Shown here: positions 25,784 through 33,500 of the stretch, piece after piece
Layout: every line of letters starts with the position of its first letter
How positions within the stretch are numbered: position 1 is the stretch's first letter
Origin: Pilosibacter fragilis
Lineage (GTDB): Bacteria; Bacillota; Clostridia; Lachnospirales; Lachnospiraceae
DNA length: 64,000 bases
Direction: 5' to 3'
Assembly: GCF_032490495.1 (NCBI RefSeq)
Contig: NZ_JAVYJB010000002.1
Location: 201,094 to 265,093 of the forward strand
Notes under the pieces: model-generated
Database searches by the model: none
Told to the model about the DNA's origin: nothing
The model's input: only the letters and a program-made list of their open reading frames with translations
Program-made: the position numbers and the translations under genes

Positions 25784-27484
25784 TCAGGACACCTGATTTC
25801 TCAATATCTCATCCACCGTCAGATACGCTCTCTCATACCCCAGTACCTCACCGAGCTGCATCATATACGGTTTCTGCAGTCTTGCCTTTTTCAACGCTTC
25901 ATCCTGCATGAACACGTCCCTGGCCGTTCCATCCGCCAGCACCTGTCCATGAGCCATAATGATCACGCGCTCAAAATTCTCCGCCACAAAATCCATATCG
26001 TGAAGGATCGCGATCACAAGCTTTCCTCTCTCCGACAGGCTGCGGATAATACCGCCAATGATCTGGCGTCCCTTCCAGTCCTGGGCGATCGTCGGCTCAT
26101 CTAAAATCAAAACATCCGTGTCCATGGCAAGAACCGAAGCGATCGCAGTCATCTTCCGCTCATATAACTCAAGGTCATAAGGATTTTCCTTCTCCTTACC
26201 CGACAACCCTGTCAGCTCCAGCGCCCGCTTTGCCTCTTCCTCCGCGCGTTTCGGATCCATCCCGATATTCATCGGACCAAACATGATCTCGTCCATCACA
26301 TTGTATTTGAAGATCTGATCATCCGGATTCTGGAACACATAGCCGACATTTCCAGCTAACATCGCCACCGTTTTTCCAGAAATGTCCTCGCCGCGGAAGT
26401 AAATGTTTCCGGATACCGGCTTCAGCAGTCCCTTCAACAGCTTTACCAACGTAGTCTTTCCCGCTCCGTTCTGGCCAATGATCGCCGTCGGACGCTTATC
26501 CAGTCTCATGTTCAACGCCTTTAAGACCGGCACATCCGGAAGATAGGAAAAATCCAGATTCTTAATGAGGAACTGTTCCTCGCCTAAAACTTCTGAATTC
26601 TTTTTTTTATCCGCCTTTGCAGCTCCTTTTGCCTCTGCTCTTCCCGCATGTCTCTCTTTCAGCACTCCGGCAGCCTCTTCCACAGTGACCGGATACGTTC
26701 CATCCGGCAGAGTCACATGTTCTGCCTTACAGATCCGGGTAAATGCCGGTTCCTGAATCCCATAATCCGCAAGATCCGGCATGGAAAATACCTTCTGCGG
26801 CGTATCAAACGCGATCTGCTTTCCACCATGCAGAAGAAGAATGCGGTCGCAGTAAGCCGCCAGTTTCTCGATCTTCTGCTCGATCATTAAGATCGTGATA
26901 CCGGAATTCGTCAGGGTCTCAACCGCCCGGAATACCTCGTCGCTTCCCTCCGGATCAAGCTGGGAAGTCGGTTCATCAAGGATCATGACATCCGGCCGCA
27001 TGACCAGCACGCTGGCGATCGCCACACGCTGCATCTGACCTCCGGACAGATCAAACGGATTTCGATCGCGATACTGCCAGATATCAAGGAGCTTCAGGGC
27101 GTTCTCCACCCGCTCCTTCATCTCTTCGGCCGGAATTCCCAGGTTCTGCATTCCGAAAGCGACTTCCTCATATACATTGTCCTTTGCTCCGGACAGCTGG
27201 TTAAACGGATTCTGGAACACCAGACCCACATGACCACAGAGCTGTGATACCGGAGTCTTTCCGGCCTCTATGCCGTCCACAATGACTTTTCCGCCGTAAG
27301 CTCCCTTGTAAAACTGCGGAACAAGCCCCATAATCGCCTGGCTCAGCGTGCTTTTTCCTGCTCCGTTTTCTCCGATAATACCGATAAACTCTCCCTTTTC
27401 TACTGAAAAGTTCAAACCATCCAGCGCCAGTTTCTTCGCGTGAGGATAGCGGTATCGTAAATTTTCAATGATTATCTCAGACAT
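25784..27484 (-). CDS. ECF transporter fused double ATPase (EcfA-EcfA')
   Basis: A 566-residue protein with two ABC ATPase domains joined by a linker with a Lys/Ala-rich part. Domain 1 has P-loop GENGAGKST, signature LSGGQMQR and Walker B VMILDEPTS, but its switch residue is Gln (MIEQKIEK) where His is usual. Domain 2 has GQNGAGKTT, Walker B VLILDEPTI and a switch His (ILHDMD), but its signature is degenerate (YDLELYERK). One composite ATP site is therefore canonical and one is not. It powers vitamin-type uptake with EcfT and EcfS. The ATG at 27484 follows GGAGGATCGTTGT, inside the end of ecfT (13-base overlap). Confidence 0.88.
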   Translation of the reverse strand: MSEIIIENLRYRYPHAKKLALDGLNFSVEKGEFIGIIGENGAGKSTLSQAIMGLVPQFYKGAYGGKVIVDGIEAGKTPVSQLCGHVGLVFQNPFNQLSGAKDNVYEEVAFGMQNLGIPAEEMKERVENALKLLDIWQYRDRNPFDLSGGQMQRVAIASVLVMRPDVMILDEPTSQLDPEGSDEVFRAVETLTNSGITILMIEQKIEKLAAYCDRILLLHGGKQIAFDTPQKVFSMPDLADYGIQEPAFTRICKAEHVTLPDGTYPVTVEEAAGVLKERHAGRAEAKGAAKADKKKNSEVLGEEQFLIKNLDFSYLPDVPVLKALNMRLDKRPTAIIGQNGAGKTTLVKLLKGLLKPVSGNIYFRGEDISGKTVAMLAGNVGYVFQNPDDQIFKYNVMDEIMFGPMNIGMDPKRAEEEAKRALELTGLSGKEKENPYDLELYERKMTAIASVLAMDTDVLILDEPTIAQDWKGRQIIGGIIRSLSERGKLVIAILHDMDFVAENFERVIIMAHGQVLADGTARDVFMQDEALKKARLQKPYMMQLGEVLGYERAYLTVDEILRNQVS

Positions 27485-28248
27485 ACAACGATCCTCCATG
27501 CAATAGCTGCCAGAATGCAGAGTCCCAGTAAGATCGTGATCTCCTGGTCTCCCTTGTGACGTTTCCGATCTGACAGCCAGGTTTTCTTTTTTCCTGCGCC
27601 GAATCCACGCACCTCCAGAGCGATCGCCCGCTCTCTGGTATTGATCAGGGAACTCATGACCACCGGGGAGATCAGCGGTAAAAATGCCTTAGCACGGGTC
27701 CGCAGATTTCCTTCTGTCTCCAGTCCGCGGCTGCGCTGCGCGTCCATGATCGTATTCATAGTTCCCATCATCTGCGGGATGATCTGGAACACGGATGTCA
27801 CGATGTAACCGAAACGCGGTGAAAACCCACGTTTCTCCAGCTCATCCACAAACTCAGACGGCTTGGTAGAGAGGACGAACACCGCAAAGGACAGCAGCAT
27901 GTTCAGAATGTTTAAACCGATATGGAGGGCGTAAAGTGTGCCCTCTCTGTAAAATTTCAGCCCGCCGATCAGAAACAGCACATTCTCGTTTCTCTGGTTG
28001 AACAATCCATGGATCAGGAAAATCGTCAAAAGGATCGTAAAAGAAAAAGCGATCAGCGGAAACGTCTTTTTCAGGATCTTTCCGCTGGCCAGAACACAGA
28101 GACTGACTGCGATAAACACACCAAACATCCAAAGCTTTCCAGTGATCAGCGGAATACTGATGGCGGCAGCGATATACATCAATTTTGTAAAGGGATGCAC
28201 CTTCGTCAGATATGTCCCGTTATCTACAAACAGGCTGATACTTTTCAT
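27472..28248 (-). CDS. ecfT: ECF transporter transmembrane protein EcfT
   Basis: A 258-residue membrane protein with about five to six helices and the two coupling-helix motifs of the T component: AQRSRGLE (near residue 164) and ALEVRGFG (near 212). It joins the ATPase to the S component in the membrane. It starts 58 bases after the S-component gene and overlaps the fused ATPase gene, so stoichiometric expression by translational coupling is likely. Confidence 0.9.
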   Translation of the reverse strand: MKSISLFVDNGTYLTKVHPFTKLMYIAAAISIPLITGKLWMFGVFIAVSLCVLASGKILKKTFPLIAFSFTILLTIFLIHGLFNQRNENVLFLIGGLKFYREGTLYALHIGLNILNMLLSFAVFVLSTKPSEFVDELEKRGFSPRFGYIVTSVFQIIPQMMGTMNTIMDAQRSRGLETEGNLRTRAKAFLPLISPVVMSSLINTRERAIALEVRGFGAGKKKTWLSDRKRHKGDQEITILLGLCILAAIAWRIVVCLR

Positions 28249-28306
28249 ATATTTGTTTCCCGGCAGCTGCTCCGAAGAACAGCTGCATTTCCTTTTCTAA
28301 ATCTGA

Positions 28307-28909
28307 TTAGTCCAGAGTCTCGATCTCGGAATTTGCCTCATACAGCGTTGTAAGCTTCTTTGGAAGACCCTTCAAAATAAAGAATACAACGATCAGAGTG
28401 ATCAGTTTGTCCGGAACATCCACAACAACTTCATCTAACAGAGATCCCAGAAATACCGGCATGGAAGCCGCCTGAGTTGCTGCGAACACAGCGTCACCCC
28501 ATACATTTCCAGTAGTACCGCCCCAGAATAATACGTTTAACGGGGTGGAGATCACAACCGCTGCAAGACCGGCTGCACAGGCTGTAAGAATTGCCTTCGG
28601 GAATGATTTCATAAATCCAAGGCGGGCCATGATTCCAACTGCCGCTCCAATACCTAAGCTTGTCAATGCATAGATAAGCGTAATATTATCTCCCGCGGAA
28701 AAACCATAGATCAGGTTGTTCGCCGCACCGCAGATCGCGCCGATGATCGGACCGCCAAGGCATCCACCGATGCATGTTCCGATAGAATCCAGCCATAACG
28801 GAAGTTTTAATACACTCGCAAACAGCTTTCCAAGATAATTGATACCGATGCAGGCCGGGATCAGCACGATCACTGCCGCATCAAACTTTGTTTTAAATAA
28901 ATTCTTCAT
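28307..28909 (-). CDS. ECF transporter substrate-binding S component, specificity unknown
   Basis: A 200-residue membrane protein with about six helices and the conserved loop LPLWLDSIGTCIGGCLGGP (residues 37-55) followed by GAICGAANNLIYGF, a pattern of one ECF S-component group. The substrate cannot be read from the sequence; the nearby hydrolase and the lack of a known riboswitch give no firm clue. It is the first large gene of the ECF operon and is transcribed from a promoter about 400 bases upstream (29310-29338). Confidence 0.8.
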   Translation of the reverse strand: MKNLFKTKFDAAVIVLIPACIGINYLGKLFASVLKLPLWLDSIGTCIGGCLGGPIIGAICGAANNLIYGFSAGDNITLIYALTSLGIGAAVGIMARLGFMKSFPKAILTACAAGLAAVVISTPLNVLFWGGTTGNVWGDAVFAATQAASMPVFLGSLLDEVVVDVPDKLITLIVVFFILKGLPKKLTTLYEANSEIETLD

Positions 28910-28940
28910 ACCTCATATACCCTTTCTTTTTTCTTAATCT

Positions 28941-29066
28941 TCATCCTTGCCAGTTTATCAGGAGCTTCTCACGTCTTTCCTGACCATTTCTCCCAGAAGC
29001 ACTAGATTCCGCTACCTTAGACTCACTAAAATCTAAGTCAGCAGCATCCGCTCCCTTCCCATACAA
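28941..29066 (-). CDS. Possible 41-residue small protein or leader peptide before the ECF operon
   Basis: A TTG at 29066 is preceded by a very strong ribosome site (GGAGGGAGGATA) and opens a 41-codon frame, MYGKGADAADLDFSE..., ending 31 bases before the S-component start. The product is hydrophilic and charged (GRNGQERREKLLINWQG at the end). Seen: the ribosome site, frame and position within the ECF leader transcript. Inferred: a leader peptide or small protein. The TTG start and lack of a recognised family keep confidence low. Confidence 0.35.
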   Translation of the reverse strand: MYGKGADAADLDFSESKVAESSASGRNGQERREKLLINWQG

Positions 29067-29148
29067 TATCCTCCCTCCAGAACATACTAAATTGTGACTT
29101 CAACGTAACCATCCGGTTGGCGCATCAAGCGCAAAAACTTCCAAATAG

Positions 29149-29287
29149 GTAACTGTTCAGTACCTTCACAGTCACGAGCAAAAATCCATGAAAAATTGCC
29201 TGCGGCAATGGGATTTTTGCCTACCCGCCTATGTTTTCTTACGGTCAGCGCAGTAAATGCGCAGACCTACTGAACCCAAATAGTTAC
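29149..29287. repeat. Dispersed MITE-like palindromic repeat, copy A
   Basis: A 139-bp element with ends GTAACTGTTCAGTA and, inverted, GTAACTATTTGGGTTCAGTA. Inside are a stem AAAAATCC..GGATTTTT around ATTGCC/GGCAAT and the block TTTTCTTACGGTCAGCGCAG. It shares its ends and inner blocks with copy B (37455-37586). It lies in the transcribed leader of the ECF operon. There is no coding capacity. Confidence 0.75.
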
Positions 29288-29309
29288 AATTTAACAACAA
29301 TTCCAAATA

Positions 29310-29338
29310 AAGATAGCATTGATTTTGTGTAAAGTCAA
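29310..29338 (-). promoter_or_regulatory. Sigma-A promoter of the ECF operon
   Basis: On the minus strand TTGACT (29333-29338), a 17-base spacer and TATCTT (29310-29315). The transcript would carry repeat copy A and the 41-codon frame before the S-component gene. Confidence 0.55.
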
Positions 29339-29390
29339 TGAAAACGCCTGATTTCAAGCAAGATTGTTAATAAAGTAACATTCGTTTCAC

Positions 29391-29419
29391 TTGTAAATTC
29401 TCCTCATCAAAACTATACT
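29391..29419 (+). promoter_or_regulatory. Sigma-A promoter of the isochorismatase-like gene
   Basis: TTGTAA (29391-29396), a 17-base spacer and TATACT (29414-29419), about 57 bases before the start codon and divergent from the ECF promoter. Confidence 0.65.
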
Positions 29420-29476
29420 AAACTTTAGATACACGGTTCTCTCACCAGGCCGCCAAGAATCAGGAGGAATCTCTTT

Positions 29477-30058
29477 ATGGATCAAACAGCAAAAACAAAT
29501 CAGGATCTATTACTTGTCATTGACATGCAGAATGTCTACACTAAAGGTCAGGAATGGGCCTGCGAAGAAGTCGAAAAAGCATCCGACTCCATTCTCCGCC
29601 TTCTAAACAGCCGCGCCCTTTCCCAGGTGATCTTCACCCAGTACCTCGCCACAAAACACCCGGAAGGCGTATGGAAAGAATACAACAAAGTCAACGCCGC
29701 CGTAAACGCAGACCCCTGGCTCAACGAAATGATGTCCGAGTTTCTGCCCTACACAAAAAAATACCCTGTATACACAAAAAGCGTCTACTCCTCCTTCGCC
29801 ATCCCACAAGTGCGTGAACTCGCAAAACACGCTTCCCGCGTCGTGATCTCCGGCGTAGTAGCAGAATGCTGCGTACTCTCCACCGCCCTCTCCGCCATCG
29901 ATGCCGGATGCAAAGTCATCTACCTCACCGATGCCGTAGCAGGTCTCAATGCGACCTCACAAAAAGAAGCCGAAAATATCCTTTCCTACCTGTCCCCTCT
30001 CCACACCGAACTCATGACCACCCAGCAATACCTGGACAGCCTTCTCCAAGAGGAATAA
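29477..30058 (+). CDS. Isochorismatase-like cysteine hydrolase
   Basis: A 193-residue protein. The catalytic triad of the family is visible: Asp in VIDMQNVY (residue 16), Lys in TKSVYSSF (near 102) and the nucleophilic Cys in SGVVAECCVLSTA (near 129-130). Members hydrolyse amides such as nicotinamide, ureidoacrylate or N-carbamoyl compounds; the specificity here is open. The start follows CAGGAGGAATCTCTTT. It is monocistronic and divergent from the ECF operon. Its 3' side runs into C-rich repeats. Confidence 0.8.
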   Translation: MDQTAKTNQDLLLVIDMQNVYTKGQEWACEEVEKASDSILRLLNSRALSQVIFTQYLATKHPEGVWKEYNKVNAAVNADPWLNEMMSEFLPYTKKYPVYTKSVYSSFAIPQVRELAKHASRVVISGVVAECCVLSTALSAIDAGCKVIYLTDAVAGLNATSQKEAENILSYLSPLHTELMTTQQYLDSLLQEE

Positions 30059-30092
30059 AAACCTCAGAAGCTTCACGATCCCCCAGCATACC

Positions 30093-30164
30093 CACACTGC
30101 CCACATCCTCACGATCCCTCAACGTCCTCACACTACCCACATCCTCACGATTCCCCAACGTCCT
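30093..30164. repeat. 36-bp tandem repeat, two copies plus a partial third
   Basis: Two 36-bp units beginning CACACTnCCCACATCCTCAC (30093-30128 and 30129-30164) differ at a few positions; a 9-base start of a third unit follows. Upstream sequence (30073-30090) is a degenerate half unit. The strand is strongly C-rich and G-poor. No gene is supported here. Confidence 0.7.
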
Positions 30165-30287
30165 CACACCGCCACAACAACCTCGCGATGCCGCGGCGCC
30201 CAAAGGGCCCCGCGCATCGTCCAGCTTCCGCCACCTCCTCTCTCCCACCACAACCTTCCCTTCATCCCTCACTCCCGCCAACACACA

Positions 30288-30502
30288 GCGCCGGTGAGAC
30301 TGCGGGCACGGACCGCCTGGGTGGAGGGAGCTGGCTTCCTCTTGGCTCGCTGGAAAATGCGTTGGAGGCCCGGGGACACTTGTCTGAGCAACGCAAGTTG
30401 CGAGTTGTGTCCCCGGGTCTCCGCCCTTAGCATTTTTCTGGGAGCTTAGAGGAACCCTCCCGGAATCCCGTGAAGCGTCTGCGCCCGGAGTCTCACCGGC
30501 GC
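30288..30502. repeat. 215-bp imperfect palindromic element downstream of polC
   Basis: Outer arms GCGCCGGTGAGACTGCGGGC (30288-30307) and GCCCGGAGTCTCACCGGCGC (30483-30502) are inverted copies with one mismatch. Inner arms GGAGGCCCGGGGACAC (30364-30379) and GTGTCCCCGGGTCTCC (30407-30422) pair, around an apical hairpin GCAAC-GCAA-GTTGC. Intermediate arms (GGAGGG..TTCCTC / GAGGAACCCTCC and GGAAAATGC / GCATTTTTC) also pair. A C9 run follows the right arm. It lies 25 bases after the polC stop. Confidence 0.8.
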
Positions 30503-30527
30503 GTCCCCCCCCCAGCCACTATGAAAT

Positions 30528-33500
30528 TTAGAAATCAAACAGCGACAACTGATTCGACTCCGGAAGTCCCTTCAGGATCCCCAGTTCCTCCATCAGATCA
30601 CAGATCGTCTTACTGACCTTCGTCCTGTTCCTGAAATCCTCTTTGGACAGGAACTTCCCATCCTTCGCCGCCTCCTCGATCGAGTCCGCAGCCTTCTCTC
30701 CCAGACCATCAATACTGTTAATGGAAGGCATCAACTTGTCTCCCACAACCTGAAAATGTCTGGCCTTCGCCGTATAAATATCCAGCGGCAGAAAATCAAA
30801 CCCACGGGCATACATCTCCTGCACGATCCTCATATCCCTCAGCGTATCCTGCTCCTTCTTCGAAAGCGTATCCGCCCTCTTCTTATAATCCGCCAGATGA
30901 TACTCCAGCTTCTCACGCCCTAAACACATGATCTCATAAGAAAACGCACTTGCACGAATACTGAAAAAAGCCGCATAATACGCCAGCGGATAAAACACCT
31001 TACAATAAGCGATACGCCAGGCCATCATAACATACGCCGCCGCATGCGCCTTCGGGAACATATATTTGATCTTCTTACACGACCAGATATACCAGTCCGG
31101 CACCCCATGCTTCGTCATCTCCTCTTCCCAGTCGGGCTTCAGTCCCTTACCCTTACGGACCGCCTCCATGATCGTAAACGCAAGACCTTCCTCAAGCCCC
31201 TGCTGGATCAGATAGATCATGATATCATCACGCGTACAGATCGCAGTCTGGATCGTCGCCTTTCCTTCCTGAATGAGTGTCTGGGCATTTCCCAACCATA
31301 CATCCGTACCATGGGCAAGACCGGCGATACGCACAAGGTCTGAAAAGTACTTCGGCTTTGTATCAATTAACATCTGCATCGCGAAATCCGTACCAAACTC
31401 CGGCACGCCGAGTGCTCCAAGCTTACAGCCACCGATATCCTCCGGCTTGATCCCCAGCGCATCCGTACTCTGGAACAGGCTCATGACCTCCCTGGAGTCA
31501 AGCGGGATATCCTTGACCGGATCGAGTCCTGTGAGATCCTGCAGCATACGGATCATCGTCGGATCATCGTGTCCGAGAATATCGAGTTTCAACAGGTTGT
31601 GGTCGATGGAATGGTAATCGAAATGGGTCGTGATCGTCTTCGTGGTCATATCGTTCGCCGGATGCTGTACCGGGGTAAACGAATAGATCATCTCGCCGAG
31701 CGGCAGAACAACGATACCTCCCGGATGCTGTCCCGTTGTACGCCGTACGCCGACACACCCCTGAACGATCCGGTTGATCTCACAGTTCCTCTTCCGTTCC
31801 CCATGCTCCTCAAAGTAATTCTTCACATAGCCGTAGGCCGTCTTATCTGCCAGAGTACCGATGGTTCCCGCACGGAACGTCTGCCCTTTACCGAAGATAA
31901 CCTCCGTATAGTCATGGGCACGGCTCTGGTATTCACCGGAGAAGTTTAAGTCGATATCAGGCTCCTTATCTCCCTTGAATCCCAAGAACGTCTCGAACGG
32001 AATATCAAAACCGTCCTTGACCATCGGATGTCCACAGACCGGACACACCTTATCCGGCATGTCACATCCCGCCATACCTCCGTACTTCTTCACTTCCTCT
32101 GAATCAAAGTCATAATAATGACAGTTCGGGCAAGAATAATGGGGACTTAGCGGGTTTACCTCCGTGATACCGGACATCGTGGCGACAAAGGACGAACCTA
32201 CCGAGCCTCGTGATCCGACCAGATACCCGTCCTCGTTGGATTTCCATACTAATTTCTGCGCAATGATGTACATAACCGCGAATCCGTTGGAGATAATGGA
32301 GTGCAGCTCCCGCTCCAGACGGTCCACAACGATCTTCGGAAGATTCTCGCCGTACATCTCGTGGGCGCGGTTGTAACAGATGTTTCGCAGCGTCTCATCA
32401 GACTTGTCGATGACCGGCGGACACTTATCCGGCCGCACCGGCGCGATCGGCTCACACATGTCCGCGATCATTCTCGTATTCGTGACAACGACCTCATAAC
32501 ACTTGTCACTTCCCAGATACTCAAACTCTGAGAGCATCTCTTCCGTTGTCCGCAAGAACAACGGAGCCTGTTCATCTGCATCCTTAAATCCCATTCCTGC
32601 CATCAGGATCTTCCGGTAGATCGCGTCATCCGGATCCATAAAATGCACATCGCAGGTCGCGCACACCGGCTTGTTAAACTGTTCGCCGAGGGAAACGATC
32701 TTCCGGTTGATGTCCATCAGGTCATCCACTGTTTTCACCGTGCTCTTCTCATCCCTCAGCATAAACATGTCGTTTCCAAGAGGCTGGATCTCCAGATAAT
32801 CGTAGAACTTCACGATCTTCGCAAGCTCCGCATCCGGCACGCCCCGCAGGATCGCCTGATAAAGCTCCCCCGCCTCGCAGGCTGATCCAATGATCAGGCC
32901 CTCCCTGTACTGGTTCAGCACGCTCTTCGGAATTCTCGGTCTTCTCGAGAAATATTTAAGGTGGGACCATGAGACAAGACGATACAGATTCACGCGTCCC
33001 AGGTCATTCTTTGCGAGAATGATGACATGGTACGTCGGCATCTTCATGATCGTCTCATCGCTCACGTGGCTGAACTCCTCCAGCTGGTCGAGATTCGTCA
33101 TATCGTGCTGTTTTTTTAACATTTCCACGAATTTCAGGAAAATTCCAGCAGTTGCCTCCGCATCGTCCACGGCCCGGTGATGGTTCTCCAGGGAAACACC
33201 CAGTGCCTTCGCTACCGTATCCAGCTTAAACCGGTTCAGGTTCGGAAGAAGTGCTCTCGCCAGAGTCACCGTATCCAGGACTGTCGGATCAAAGGGCAGT
33301 CCCAAAAGACCCGCATTGTGGGAGATAAAGCTCACATCGAAGGACGCGTTGTGGGCAACCAGTGCCGCATCCCCCACAAACTCCAGGAATCTCGGCAGCA
33401 CCTTGTCCACCGTATCCGCCCCCATGACCATGGCATCGTTGATCCCTGTCAGACGCTCGATATCGAAGGGGATCGGAACCTCCGGATTCACAAACTCATC

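Noticed and set aside
30012..30284. 90-codon minus-strand frame over the 36-bp tandem repeat.
   Set aside because: The reading frame is kept only because the repeat unit is a multiple of three; no start signals and no protein-like composition.
30288..30502. Retron or group II intron RNA.
   Set aside because: No reverse transcriptase gene is nearby and the intron domain V pattern is not seen; a palindromic element explains the sequence better.
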